Below, in pieces: positions 16,710-25,591 of a stretch of DNA of 64,000 nucleotides. The position numbers and the translations under genes were made by a program. The DNA is taken from contig CBDFKS010000006.1 of the NCBI GenBank assembly GCA_965248905.1, positions 372,001 through 436,000 on the forward strand, read 5' to 3'. The first letter of the stretch is position 1; each line of letters begins with the position of its first letter. Below the pieces are notes generated by a model, which was given only the letters and a program-made list of their open reading frames with translations, made no database searches and was not told the origin of the DNA. This DNA is from CBDFKS01 sp965248905 (GTDB taxonomy: Bacteria > Chloroflexota > Dehalococcoidia > Lucifugimonadales > JAGWBF01).

Positions 16710-17570
16710 ATGACTCATCGTGCAAAACATACTGGACGATCGCCTGCCTCAGAGTTACCTGTGGAACAAGTGTCCAGCGGCGAGGTAATCAATGCAAAGG
16801 TGAAGTTTGAGGAGAAAGCTGACCCGGTCACAGAAGAGGAGTGGGAAGGTCACAAGGTATTCACTATAAATATAACCAGTGCGAATTTCTGGGTCACCAT
16901 GAACTTCACCGATCGAGAATATTCAGGTTTTGGCCGCTGGGGAGATGTGCCACTCAGAGAAGTGCGGGAGGCTCTTGAGGTCGATGGCTACAAACTCCGT
17001 TGCTGCTATACTTGCAGGTTCTACAGTCCTGCCGGAATGTTCGGGGAATGGTCTCTGGGAACGGAGGCGTACTGTGCACTCACGGGCGGACCTCGTGTTG
17101 ATAACCTGACCCATATGCTACATATTTGTGACCATTGGTCATCGCGGCCAGATGCGTTAGGAGGGAATATGGGACCCGTTGAGACTAAGATACGCAGGTG
17201 CATTTCCGCTCCGAGCACCTTACTGAGCATACCAGGAAACGCTCCTTTTAAAGTTGTCCAAATGACCAACGACCACCTTGTGCTATCCTTTGGCCACAGC
17301 GCCTCGATAACGAAGTTCCGGTGGGACTGTCTCGAGGGGGTCGCCGGGTTCCTCCAAGACCGAGGGTGGGTGCCTATCGGCGCAAGGAGAGAAGCTGGTT
17401 TCGATGCCGAAAACCCTCCACAGACGCTTGATCAGTATCTCAAATCTGCTGGACCGCGGCTGGTGTCTGGCGGCTACATAACCCGTGTGCTTCAAAACGC
17501 AAAGATAGTTGATGCCAATTCAACCCGGCCTGCAAGCGTTAAGCTACGGGAAAACTGGAACCAGCTTTAG
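16710..17570 (+). CDS. Unknown protein with a cysteine cluster and a possible winged helix
   Basis: A 286-aa protein I do not recognise. The ATG follows GGGAGGC. The middle holds a metal-site-like cluster: CCYTCRFYSP near residue 95, then YCALTGGP and ICDHWSSRP, which together give a CxxC-x(n)-C-x(n)-C pattern suited to zinc or an Fe-S cluster. The C-terminal third has GVAGFLQDRGWVPIGARREA, then a helix-helix-wing-like stretch, GGYITRVLQNAKIVDANS, that resembles a winged helix. No signal peptide or membrane segment. It lies alone before the hydantoinase gene with a repeat in between. Confidence 0.6.
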   Translation: MTHRAKHTGRSPASELPVEQVSSGEVINAKVKFEEKADPVTEEEWEGHKVFTINITSANFWVTMNFTDREYSGFGRWGDVPLREVREALEVDGYKLRCCYTCRFYSPAGMFGEWSLGTEAYCALTGGPRVDNLTHMLHICDHWSSRPDALGGNMGPVETKIRRCISAPSTLLSIPGNAPFKVVQMTNDHLVLSFGHSASITKFRWDCLEGVAGFLQDRGWVPIGARREAGFDAENPPQTLDQYLKSAGPRLVSGGYITRVLQNAKIVDANSTRPASVKLRENWNQL

Positions 17571-17621
17571 CTTGGGAGAGGAATGCACATGCTACGACAC
17601 TTCTTCATTGCGATGGGTAAG

Positions 17622-17678
17622 GCCCTGAAGCAATCTCTCAATGCAACAAGAGATTGCTTTGCTCCGCTTGCAACGACA
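17622..17678. repeat. GTCATTGC-family repeat, short copy
   Basis: GAAGCAATCTCTC and GAGATTGCTTTGCTC form an inverted pair related to the hairpin core of the repeat at 5228-5337. It is noncoding, between the unknown Cys-rich gene and the hydantoinase. Confidence 0.6.
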
Positions 17679-17810
17679 ATATAGGAGAACTAAAAGGCTC
17701 TGGGTCCTTGTCCATGGTCGCCGAGCTTGACACTGGTATAGCCTCGACCTATACTCAGGTTCAATTTCGAGTGGACAGGCGTGGGCCCAATCTATTTCAT
17801 AGGAGGAGTC

Positions 17811-19187
17811 ATGAGCGTACTTATCAAGAATGGCAATATCTTTACTGCCGTGGACAATTATGTTGCCGATATCTACGTGGAAGATGACAAGATACGCACT
17901 ATTGGGATAAATTTGGCCGCCGATGCCGACCGGACCATCGATGCCACCGGCAAGTACGTGATTCCCGGTGGAATTGATCCCCATACCCATTTGGACTTCC
18001 CATTCGGAGGCACAGTCAGCTCCGACGACTTCCGCACCGGCACGATTGCAGCAGCAGCTGGTGGGACCACCACCATCGTGGATTTCGCTGTTCAGCAAAG
18101 AGGCGAACCCCTCTCTAAAGCGTTGGATATTTGGCATGGCAAGGCGGCGGGCAAGGCAGCCATCGACTATGGGTTCCATATGATTATCCTGGACCTTCCA
18201 GATAGCCGTATCCCCGAGATGGACGATATGGTGAACGAGGGAGTTACCAGCTTCAAGATGTTTATGGCCTACCTGGGCGCCGTGATGGTGGACGACACTA
18301 CCATCTTCAAGGCGATGACCCGTGCCTCGAAAAACGGCGCATTCGTGGCTCTCCACGCGGAGCACGGCCACATGATAGACGTGTTGGTCAAGGCAGCGCT
18401 GGCTGAGGGAAAAACGGCGCCTAAATATCACGCGATCACCCGCCCGCCGTTAACCGAAGCGGAGGCCACTCACCGGGCTATCCGCATGGCGGAAATAGCC
18501 GGAGCACCTGTTTACTTCGTCCATCTGAGCTGCTCGGAAGCGCTCCAAGAGGTGCGGGCTGCTAGAGCAAAACAGAATTACGTCTATGCGGAAACCTGCC
18601 CGCACTACCTGACACTGGACAACAGGATGTACGACCAGGAAGGGTTTGAGGGAGCGAAGTATGTCCTAACCCCGCCACTCAGGGACGAATGGCACAAGGA
18701 CGAGCTTTGGAAGGGGTTAAGGCGGGATGATCTACAGGTCGTTTCCACCGACCATTGCGCGTTCCGTTTCGCGGACCAGAAAACCCTGGGTAAGGGAGAC
18801 TTCTCCAAGATCCCCAACGGTGGCCCTGGTATAGAGCACCGTTTCCCCGTGCTATATACGAAAGGCGTATTGCCGGGAGCCATTGATATGAACCGTCTGG
18901 TGCAGGTCTTCTCGACCACACCGGCCAAGCTGTTTGGCATGTTCCCACGTAAGGGCACCATCGCAGCGGGCAGCGACGCTGATATCGTCATCTTCGACCC
19001 TGATAAGGAGACCACTATCAGCGCCAAGACCCAGAACATGAACGTCGACTACAACCTGTTCGAGGGAATGAAGGTCAAGGGCATGCCTGAGACAGTCATC
19101 GCCCATGGCGACGTAGTAATCGATGATGGCAAGTACGTTGGCACACCGGGAAGCGGTCGCTTTCTCAAGCGCGGCACCCAGAAGTAG
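17811..19187 (+). CDS. Dihydropyrimidinase / D-hydantoinase
   Basis: Cyclic amidohydrolase of 458 aa that opens hydantoin or dihydropyrimidine rings to N-carbamoyl amino acids. The binuclear metal site is complete: His58 and His60 in DPHTHLD, the lysine to be carboxylated Lys149 in TSFKMFMAY, His182 in ALHAEHG, the His of FVHLSC, and the Asp of VVSTDHCAF. The ATG at 17811 directly follows AGGAGGAGTC, so the longer frame to 17781 is not used. With the N-carbamoyl hydrolase at 20477 it forms a two-step route from hydantoin or dihydrouracil to free amino acid. Confidence 0.93.
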   Translation: MSVLIKNGNIFTAVDNYVADIYVEDDKIRTIGINLAADADRTIDATGKYVIPGGIDPHTHLDFPFGGTVSSDDFRTGTIAAAAGGTTTIVDFAVQQRGEPLSKALDIWHGKAAGKAAIDYGFHMIILDLPDSRIPEMDDMVNEGVTSFKMFMAYLGAVMVDDTTIFKAMTRASKNGAFVALHAEHGHMIDVLVKAALAEGKTAPKYHAITRPPLTEAEATHRAIRMAEIAGAPVYFVHLSCSEALQEVRAARAKQNYVYAETCPHYLTLDNRMYDQEGFEGAKYVLTPPLRDEWHKDELWKGLRRDDLQVVSTDHCAFRFADQKTLGKGDFSKIPNGGPGIEHRFPVLYTKGVLPGAIDMNRLVQVFSTTPAKLFGMFPRKGTIAAGSDADIVIFDPDKETTISAKTQNMNVDYNLFEGMKVKGMPETVIAHGDVVIDDGKYVGTPGSGRFLKRGTQK

Positions 19188-19291
19188 CTTCGGCTTCGCT
19201 TCAATTCGCCGTTCAAAGGTTACGGTCGCACTGTTCTCAAGGTCGCGCACGTTGAGCTAGAACTCAGTCAACCAAGACTTGATAGGTGCCT

Positions 19292-19379
19292 TCCACCCCC
19301 ATCCTAGCCTTCCCCCATCGAGGGGGAAGGGACTAGTTCTCTCCCCCTCGATGGGGGAGAGTCAGAGTGGGGGTGAAAT
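19292..19379. repeat. Long imperfect palindrome, dispersed repeat
   Basis: About 88 bp in which CACCCCCATCC...CCCCCATCGAGGGGG is mirrored by CCCCCTCGATGGGGG...GTGGGGGTG. A relative at 8292-8381 is split by the IS element. It is noncoding and could form a large hairpin between the hydantoinase and LLM genes. Confidence 0.7.
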
Positions 19380-19448
19380 GACGCTTTGATTTTAAGGTTG
19401 ACTGAGTACTAGATTCCCGTTCAGTTTTTCTGGTACCAGGAGGCTCGA

Positions 19449-20447
19449 ATGAAGCGAGTAGGCCTTATTTTCCTGGACAGGCCGGGAATCTCCGAGCAGG
19501 TCGAGTTGGCCCAATATGCGGAGCAAAAGGGCTTCGAGTCGGTCTGGGTCTGCGAGACGCGGCTTGTACGAGACGCAGTTACTCCACTGGCCGCCTTCGC
19601 CTCGGTCACCAAGCGAATAAAGCTGGCGTCGGGGGTGGTCAATAACTGGACACGTACCACGGCGCTTATGGCAATGACCTTTGCTAGCCTTCACGAGCTT
19701 TCCCAGGGTCGCGCCATAATGGGTATCGGCTCTTACTGGGACCCGCTGGCATCGAACCAGGGCATCCAACGCCACCATATGCTGGCGGCTATGCGTGAAT
19801 ATGTAACCGTGGTCAGACGTCTGTTGAATATGGAGACCGTGACCTATGACGGTAAAGTCGTCCAGGTCCACGACCTGCGCCTCGATCTAGGCTTTGATAT
19901 ATCCCAATCGCCGAAGGACGTGCCTATTTATATAGGCGCCACGGGACCACGCATGATGGAGCTGGCGGGAGAGATTGGTGACGGCATATTCCACAACTTT
20001 TTTACATCGGTACCCTATCTGCGCCAGTCCCTAGACAGGGCTAACAAGGGCGCCAAACGGGCAGGACGACGGCTCGAAGACATCGACATGCCCCAGATGA
20101 TGGGTGTAGCCATGTCTCAGGACGGCGAAAAGGCGCGAAACGTGGCGCGCTACGCCGTCGCAATGTACATGGGCCAGCAGCCTCACATAGCCAAAGCGAG
20201 CGGAGTAGGCGACGACCTGATCCAGCGAATTCACGACACCATGGGTGGATGGCCCCCGAAAGAGGGCGGAATCGAAGCTGCCATGCCATTGGTGAATGAT
20301 GACGTTGTTGACATGCTTTGCGCATCTGGCACTCCTGAGATGTGCCGTGAACGGGTCAAGGAGTATGTGGATGCGGGGGCCTCTTACCCGGTGCTATGCC
20401 CGCTGACGACCAACATTGCCGAGATTATCGACGCCTTCGCGCCGTAG
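19449..20447 (+). CDS. LLM-class flavin-dependent oxidoreductase
   Basis: Luciferase-like TIM-barrel oxidoreductase of 332 aa. The N-terminal barrel strand is VGLIFLDRP, followed by KGFESVWVCET, KRIKLASGVVNNWTR and LSQGRAIMGIGS, the conserved LLM series. PIYIGATGPRMMELAGEIGDGIF is typical of methylenetetrahydromethanopterin reductase-like and F420-linked members. Cofactor may be F420 or FMN; the sequence does not decide. AGGAGG precedes the ATG. It sits between a hydantoinase and an N-carbamoyl hydrolase, so a redox step in degradation of a nitrogen heterocycle is plausible. Confidence 0.9.
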   Translation: MKRVGLIFLDRPGISEQVELAQYAEQKGFESVWVCETRLVRDAVTPLAAFASVTKRIKLASGVVNNWTRTTALMAMTFASLHELSQGRAIMGIGSYWDPLASNQGIQRHHMLAAMREYVTVVRRLLNMETVTYDGKVVQVHDLRLDLGFDISQSPKDVPIYIGATGPRMMELAGEIGDGIFHNFFTSVPYLRQSLDRANKGAKRAGRRLEDIDMPQMMGVAMSQDGEKARNVARYAVAMYMGQQPHIAKASGVGDDLIQRIHDTMGGWPPKEGGIEAAMPLVNDDVVDMLCASGTPEMCRERVKEYVDAGASYPVLCPLTTNIAEIIDAFAP

Positions 20448-20476
20448 CAGGGGCGTGTCGACGAGTAGGAGGGGAC

Positions 20477-21346
20477 ATGCCAAGAGTGGTCCGCGCCGGC
20501 CTCATTCAGGCGGGATTGGGTGAAGGTGCGCCGGAGCAACTGGAGCAGGTCAAGAAATTCATGATCGATAAGCACGTCGCCCTGATCGAGCAGGCGGCGA
20601 GTCGTGGTGTAGAGGTCGTTTGCCTCCAGGAGCTCTTTTACGGCCCCTATTTCTGTGCGGAGCAGGACCCCCGCTGGTATTCGATGGTGGAGCCTATCCC
20701 TGAAGGACCTACAATCAAGCTGATGCAGGACCTGGCTAAAAAGCATGGCATGGTGATGGTGGTATCCATCTACGAAGAGGATATACCAGGTGTATATTAC
20801 AATACGGCCGCCGTCCTAGACGCCGACGGGGCGTACCTGGGCAAATATCGCAAAACCCACATTCCCCACCTGTTACCCGGCTTCTGGGAGAAGTTCTATT
20901 TCAAGCCCGGCAACAGCGGATATCCCGTTTTCCGCTCCAAGGTCGGGAACATAGGCGTTTACATCTGCTACGATCGACACTTTCCTGAAGGGGCCAGAGC
21001 CCTGGGTCTGAACGGCGCGGAAATCGTGTTCAACCCCTCAGCGACGGTGGCGGGACTTTCAGAGCATCTCTGGGAGCTTGAGCAGCCCGCTCATGCCGTG
21101 GCCAACGGCTACTTTGTCGGCGCCGTTAACCGAGTTGGGACTGAAAGCCCCTGGAATATAGGCGAATTCTATGGTAAGAGCTACTTCTGCAACCCCAAGG
21201 GACAGATAATCTCTCAGGCCTCTCGCGACAAGGATGAGCTGTTGGTAGCCGACCTTGACCTGGACGAGATCAGGGACGTCCGCTCCACCTGGCAGTTCTA
21301 TCGAGACCGTCGCCCGGAAAGCTATGGGGAACTGGTCGCGCCGTAG
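20477..21346 (+). CDS. Carbon-nitrogen hydrolase, beta-ureidopropionase / N-carbamoyl amino acid hydrolase type
   Basis: Nitrilase-superfamily hydrolase of 289 aa that removes carbamoyl groups from N-carbamoyl amino acids. The Glu-Lys-Cys triad is Glu52 (LQELFYGPYF), Lys126 (GKYRKTHIPH) and Cys164 (GVYICYDRHFPE). The RHFPEGAR segment after the cysteine is characteristic of beta-ureidopropionase-like members. The start at 20477 follows AGGAGGGG, 30 bp after the LLM gene, so the two are likely cotranscribed with the hydantoinase upstream. The longer frame from 20396 overlaps the LLM gene and is rejected. Confidence 0.92.
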   Translation: MPRVVRAGLIQAGLGEGAPEQLEQVKKFMIDKHVALIEQAASRGVEVVCLQELFYGPYFCAEQDPRWYSMVEPIPEGPTIKLMQDLAKKHGMVMVVSIYEEDIPGVYYNTAAVLDADGAYLGKYRKTHIPHLLPGFWEKFYFKPGNSGYPVFRSKVGNIGVYICYDRHFPEGARALGLNGAEIVFNPSATVAGLSEHLWELEQPAHAVANGYFVGAVNRVGTESPWNIGEFYGKSYFCNPKGQIISQASRDKDELLVADLDLDEIRDVRSTWQFYRDRRPESYGELVAP

Positions 21347-21394
21347 CGAAGGGAGCTAGCATTGGTCTATTACTCATTATCAGGAGGTTGAACG

Positions 21395-21979
21395 ATGGCA
21401 ACAAATCCGGTTGATCCCAACAAGCTACTGCTAACTGGAGAGAATCCCTATATCCGTCTTAGCGAGACCGATGGCGGTCCCCTAACCACCGACGCCAGCT
21501 TCTGGCGCATCCTGTTTTCGCCGGGTGGTCCGGGCCACGTCCTCTTTCTGCGCAGCGATGTGACCGACGACGAGCCCCGGATCTACACGGACAACATATC
21601 CATGACTCGTTGGCTCCAGGGGGACATCGAGCGCAGCATCCATGAGATTTTCGGCAACCTGGATATTCCGGCCATAGAAGCCGAGTTTGGTAGCTCAGGT
21701 GACCTGCGCTCTTTCTGGACCGAGACCGTCACTAGCAGCGATGAGGATATCTCTCTTACCTGGTATGAGCTGGGTGAGCCCTTTTTGAGCCACAGCTTTC
21801 CCGGCAGCAATCCGGACGGGCCTCATGGGGTGGCCACAGTCCTGATTCCTGCCGCCAGAGCACAGCTCAGCCTCAACGACAGTTTCGCCAAAGGAAGTCC
21901 ATTCCCCCGAGAACGGAATGGACGCCCGCATAGCACCTGTGCCCTGGCCTTTTCCGAGTCCTGGCTAGTCCCCTATTAG
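21395..21979 (+). CDS. Conserved-looking hypothetical protein
   Basis: A 194-aa protein of unrecognised family. AGGAGGTTGAACG lies before the ATG, and it follows the N-carbamoyl hydrolase by 48 bp, so it probably belongs to the same transcript. It has no signal peptide, membrane span or cysteine cluster. The composition (WRILFSPGGPGHVLFLRSD, SLTWYELGEPFL, ending SWLVPY) suggests a beta-rich soluble protein. A function tied to the hydantoin module is possible but unsupported. Confidence 0.7.
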   Translation: MATNPVDPNKLLLTGENPYIRLSETDGGPLTTDASFWRILFSPGGPGHVLFLRSDVTDDEPRIYTDNISMTRWLQGDIERSIHEIFGNLDIPAIEAEFGSSGDLRSFWTETVTSSDEDISLTWYELGEPFLSHSFPGSNPDGPHGVATVLIPAARAQLSLNDSFAKGSPFPRERNGRPHSTCALAFSESWLVPY

Positions 21980-22085
21980 CCAGGTGCCTTACTGCCGGGG
22001 CCGGCTTCGGTTTACATCGGCCCGTTGATCTCATGTGCAAAGTTTTGACCAGCGGGCCTAAGATACCTTCATTGGTGCGAAAATA

Positions 22086-22143
22086 CCCTCACCCCGACCT
22101 TCGGCCACCCCTCTCCCGCTGGGAGAGGGGCTGGGGGTGAGGG
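22086..22143. repeat. CCCTCACCCC palindromic repeat, copy 1
   Basis: 58-bp palindrome from CCCTCACCCC to GGGGTGAGGG with inner CTCTCCC/GGGAGAG and an ACCTTCGGCC block. Near-identical copies lie at 33450-33507 and 58129-58186, always in the space before a plus-strand gene. Confidence 0.85.
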
Positions 22144-22191
22144 TGGCTTCCTCCATGACACGGAACCAAAAAACCAAGAGAGGTGATAAAA

Positions 22192-22662
22192 ATGGCTGAT
22201 GTAAATGTAAGGCTGGATGAGCTTGAGAAAAAGGTCCAGGCCCTAGGGGACGCCGATGCGATACGTAATCTCAAGGCGACCTACGCCGGCCATTGTGACG
22301 ATAGCTACAACCCGGATAAGCTCGCCGAGCTGTTCGTCGAGGACGCAGTATGGGAGAGCCAGTCCCTGGGTAGATTCGAGGGACGCGAGGCAATACGAGA
22401 GTTCTTCAGAGGAGCGTCCAAGATCTACAGCTTCGCTCTACACTATGGGTTGAATCCTCACATCGAGGTTACCGGTGATACCGCCCGTGCCCGTTGGTAC
22501 CTGTTCATGCCCTGCACCATGGCAGACGGCAACAAGGCGATGTGGAGGGCTGGGATAGATGACGAGGAGTACGTACGGGTCAATGGAGAGTGGAAGTTCA
22601 AGAATAAGTTAGCAACCGGCATCTTCAGCGCTCCCTTCGAAGAGGGATGGGCCAAAGCTTAA
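22192..22662 (+). CDS. SnoaL-like (NTF2 fold) protein
   Basis: NTF2-fold protein of 156 aa, SnoaL_4 type. The pattern DADAIRNLKATYAGHCDD...LAELFVEDAVWE...GREAIREFF is the usual N-terminal helix pair and strand. The later RARWYLFMP and VNGEWKFKNK fit the cone-shaped fold. Members range from ring-hydroxylating dioxygenase small subunits to isomerases and dehydratases; with an isolated gene no activity can be assigned. The ATG at 22192 follows AGAGGTG; a GTG at 22183 is too close to that site. Confidence 0.88.
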   Translation: MADVNVRLDELEKKVQALGDADAIRNLKATYAGHCDDSYNPDKLAELFVEDAVWESQSLGRFEGREAIREFFRGASKIYSFALHYGLNPHIEVTGDTARARWYLFMPCTMADGNKAMWRAGIDDEEYVRVNGEWKFKNKLATGIFSAPFEEGWAKA

Positions 22663-22824
22663 GTGGCTTAGAGAGTCTTTGCCCGAAAAGCCATTCTGAG
22701 CGGAGCGAAGAATCTATCGTCCGGAGTTAGACCCTTCCCGTAGTTTACCCTGAGGAATGAAGAGCTCAGAGCCTGCACTGAGCTTGACGAAGTGGTGACA
22801 TAAAAAACTTGCACATAGGGTTAG

Positions 22825-24078
22825 CTACCTGATGTTGATCACGTCCCCGGCTTGCCACCTCAATTCCTTGAATTTGGTTCCCTTAGGCACTTCAAACACA
22901 CTCCAGCCAATCAAGCTGAAGCCCCTCTCTAGCAACACCGGGCCTCCTAGAAAGGGCACGAAAAGGTTCTCGGAAGGATGGGCGCCATCGACAGCTTTTA
23001 CTCCCCCTTCAAGTAGCTGACTCGGGGGTAGATACAGGTTTATCGGCGTATAGATTTCGTTAGGCTGGAACCCCTTCAGCTCGATGGCGTCGTCATCGAT
23101 AGTGAAAGAGACGCTGGCGACGTCGGAATTGTGCAGGATGACATGAAGAGCCACCAGCTCGTTGTCTCCGCTAGTTGGCGCCAGTAGGTAGTGATTTCCG
23201 TCTCTTCCCCGGAATCGTATCTCCTGAACTCGCTGAATGTCCTCTATCGTAACGACCAAGGTCTGACCTATAGCGCTTTTCCCCACAGGCAATCCCTCGG
23301 TTGAAATGGGAACTGGTGTAGGCTTTGGAGTAGCCCTTGTGCTGATACCTGCTCCAGATTTGAGGGATGGCACCAGCCGCTTCGCGGTATCGATACCTAG
23401 AACCGAGATAGGACCCCTCAACGAGGGTCCCTTTAGTTCAACTAAATTACCAGTAAAGATGCCTATCGCTTCGCCATCAATGCTGACCAATGGGCCTCCG
23501 ATATTGCCGGCGTTCACGGGTGCACGTATCTGCAGTGAGTCCAGCTCATCTCCCGTTCGTTTGGCCATAATAAATCCCCGTGTGCTCGAGGCTCAGCTGC
23601 CAGAGTTAGGGGTTATAGGGTAGCCCATGGCCAGAACCTCCTGCCCGACCGTAATGGCGTCTGAGTCACCAAGAACCAAAGCGGGTACGTCTCCCGCCAG
23701 GTTTACCTTTACCAACGCCACGTCCAGCAATTCGTCTACGCCCATCACTGTGCCAAGCAATTGAACACCGTCACTGAAAAACACACTGACCTTGTTACTG
23801 TTGGCCACTACGTGATTGGATGTAAGAATCCAACCCTCCTTATCGAAAATAAATCCAGCGCCCTGCGATGTGCTGCTACGCAGAAGAACGATAGCCGGCC
23901 TCACTCGTTCAGTAATTGAGCTTAGGAATGGCGAAAGGGTAGGAGTTGGCACAGAAGTAGGAGTTGCAGCGGCTGTGGTTATAGGAATGTTAGAGGGAGT
24001 TCGAGTTAAGGATTGTTGGGCGCCAGGAGTCGGGGTTCCAGAGGAGCCACATGCCACCAGCACCAGCGTGATAATCAC
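22825..24078 (-). pseudogene. Trypsin-like (HtrA/DegP-type) lipoprotein, in-frame TGA and no catalytic serine
   Basis: A single frame of 418 codons broken only by TGA at 23593-23595. Across it the sequence is collinear with HtrA proteases: MGYPITPNSGS, stop, ASSTRGFIMAKRTGDELDSLQIRAPVN. The first part has a hydrophobic start and lipobox LVLVAC, a Pro/Thr-rich linker, His89 (TSNHVV) and Asp119 (LLDVALVK). The GNSGGP serine motif is GNIGGP, so the catalytic serine is isoleucine. A beta-rich C-terminal domain with no PDZ signature I can identify follows. The signal peptide looks short from the GTG at 24078; the frame is open upstream and a CTG at 24102 after AAGAGGAG would add LRTLCAAL. It is either a decayed gene or two separately made pieces of a pseudoprotease. 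Confidence 0.72.
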
Positions 24079-24422
24079 CAGTGCCGCGCAGAGTGTCCTC
24101 AGAGCAAAACTCCTCTTGGTAAATCTGAATTCCTAGCGCGGGCTCCGATATTCACACTAGGCCCCGATGACAGCATGATGACAAGAGCCCGTGGTTTAGC
24201 AAGGCTCATTGACCTTATGCACCCTGATTATAATAGCTAAGGCCCGTGCTGACTAATATCGTCTACTCTTGTTATAGCCTGTCTAAGAGCTCCCGCAGCA
24301 GCCCTGCATTAGCGATCCCCTCATCTTGGTTGTTAGTGGTCATCACCGGGTGAGGTTTAGAGCAGTTCTCTGGCATGAGTGGGTCTTGGGCATCCGCCAA
24401 GTTACCGCTCTTGGGCTTGAAC

Positions 24423-24788
24423 CTATTGAGCCAATGCCATCCGGACCCTGCCACTGAGCTCGTCCTTCGAAAAGGGCTTCGTAATAAAATCGGCGGCACC
24501 CAATTTCCCAGCCTCGGATTCGTTCTTTGGCGATAGCCGCCCAGTTAAGATCAATACCGGGATCGCCTCCGTATCCGGGTTTTCTTTTAACTTCCGCAAC
24601 ACGTCAAAGCCACCCGTTACAGGCATGCCGATGTCCAAAATAATGATATCCGGAATTACGGAGACCGCCATATTATAAGCCGAGTCCCCGTCGGCGGATT
24701 GGATGAACTGATAGCCTTGCCCTGCTAGCATCTGCTTGACAAGCTCTCTGGTGTCGCGATCGTCATCAGCTATCAGGACTCTGGCCAT
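24423..24788 (-). CDS. Stand-alone response regulator receiver domain (CheY-like)
   Basis: A 121-aa single-domain receiver. The acidic pocket ADDD is at 7-10, the phosphoacceptor is Asp52 in IILDIGMP, Thr82 is in LILTGR and Lys104 in ITKPF, all in canonical spacing. No output domain is attached, so it acts by protein contact in a phosphorelay or motility/kinase pathway. No histidine kinase gene is nearby. Confidence 0.93.
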   Translation of the reverse strand: MARVLIADDDRDTRELVKQMLAGQGYQFIQSADGDSAYNMAVSVIPDIIILDIGMPVTGGFDVLRKLKENPDTEAIPVLILTGRLSPKNESEAGKLGAADFITKPFSKDELSGRVRMALAQ

Positions 24789-25303
24789 CGTATCTTCCTA
24801 ATCGATAGTTACCATGTGCTCACTTATTCCAACTACGAGTATACACTAGGGATGTCATAATGCCGTGCCCATTCTATCTTGCCCGAATGAGCGTATGACA
24901 TCCGGTAGTGGCGGAGTAGGGATTCCGCCCCATAATATCGAGGGCACGATTTACACCCGATGCAACTATGAAGACTGCGGCGCACCGATTATTATGAACG
25001 AGTTCAACCGGGCCGTGCATAACCTATGTGTGGACTTCGCTAGTACGCCATCAAGGAACCGAGGTATACGGCTCTGAAAAGGTGAGACCGGCGGGTCCTA
25101 ATTACAGCAGAGGTAGTACCGTACTTTGCACCACGAGTAAACAGGTCATTCAGGCCGGATGACGGGGCGCCTTATAGAAAGTTCGTTGAGGCGCCAGGCA
25201 CGGGGATTATCATTGGGGACATATGGTTAGCGGTGTGGGTAATGGTCAGATCAAGAAAGTCGCCGGCAATTAGGCGCTAAGTGGCTCGACAACGGGCAAA
25301 AAA
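24789..25303. other. Gene-poor stretch before the tRNA pair
   Basis: 515 bp with no gene I can support firmly. A possible small frame at 24865-25077 (70 codons, GTG; or ATG 24895, 60 codons) encodes a peptide with CNYEDC and a later cysteine, but it has no clear ribosome site or family match. I see no terminator or repeat of the families listed elsewhere. Confidence 0.5.
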
Positions 25304-25378
25304 TGGAGCGGAAGATGGGATTCGAACCCACGACCCTCTCCTTGGCAAGGAGATGCTCTACCGCTGAGCCACTTCCGC
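25304..25378 (-). tRNA. tRNA-Gly (GCC)
   Basis: Full cloverleaf: acceptor stem GCGGAAG/CTTCCGC, anticodon stem TCTCC/GGAGA around loop TTGCCAA (anticodon GCC), T arm GTGGG-TTCGAAT-CCCAT. CCA is encoded at 25304-25306. Confidence 0.97.
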
Positions 25379-25404
25379 TCGGCGATGCTGTTCGCCGCCT
25401 GGAC

Positions 25405-25479
25405 TGGTGCCGAGGGTCGGAGTCGAACCGACGACACGTGGATTTTCAGTCCACTGCTCTACCACTGAGCTACCTCGGC
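25405..25479 (-). tRNA. tRNA-Phe (GAA)
   Basis: Acceptor stem GCCGAGG/CCTCGGC, anticodon stem GTGGA/TCCAC with loop CTGAAAA (anticodon GAA), T loop TTCGACT. CCA is encoded at 25405-25407. It lies 26 bp upstream of tRNA-Gly on the same strand, so the two are likely cotranscribed. Confidence 0.97.
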
Positions 25480-25591
25480 TGACTGCGTTTTTAAAGATGT
25501 CTCTACGTGGCGAGACTACTACATTATAGACAACCGATCTTGCTTTTTCAACAGGAATGCACTGGGCGGCGGAGCGAGGCGGGGTTGGACA

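Noticed and set aside
17592..18431. 279-codon minus-strand frame over the hydantoinase start
   Set aside because: Antisense to a clearly real hydantoinase and spans an intergenic repeat.
23593..23595. In-frame TGA as a selenocysteine codon
   Set aside because: The matching position in HtrA proteins is not Cys, and I see no SECIS-like hairpin directly downstream.
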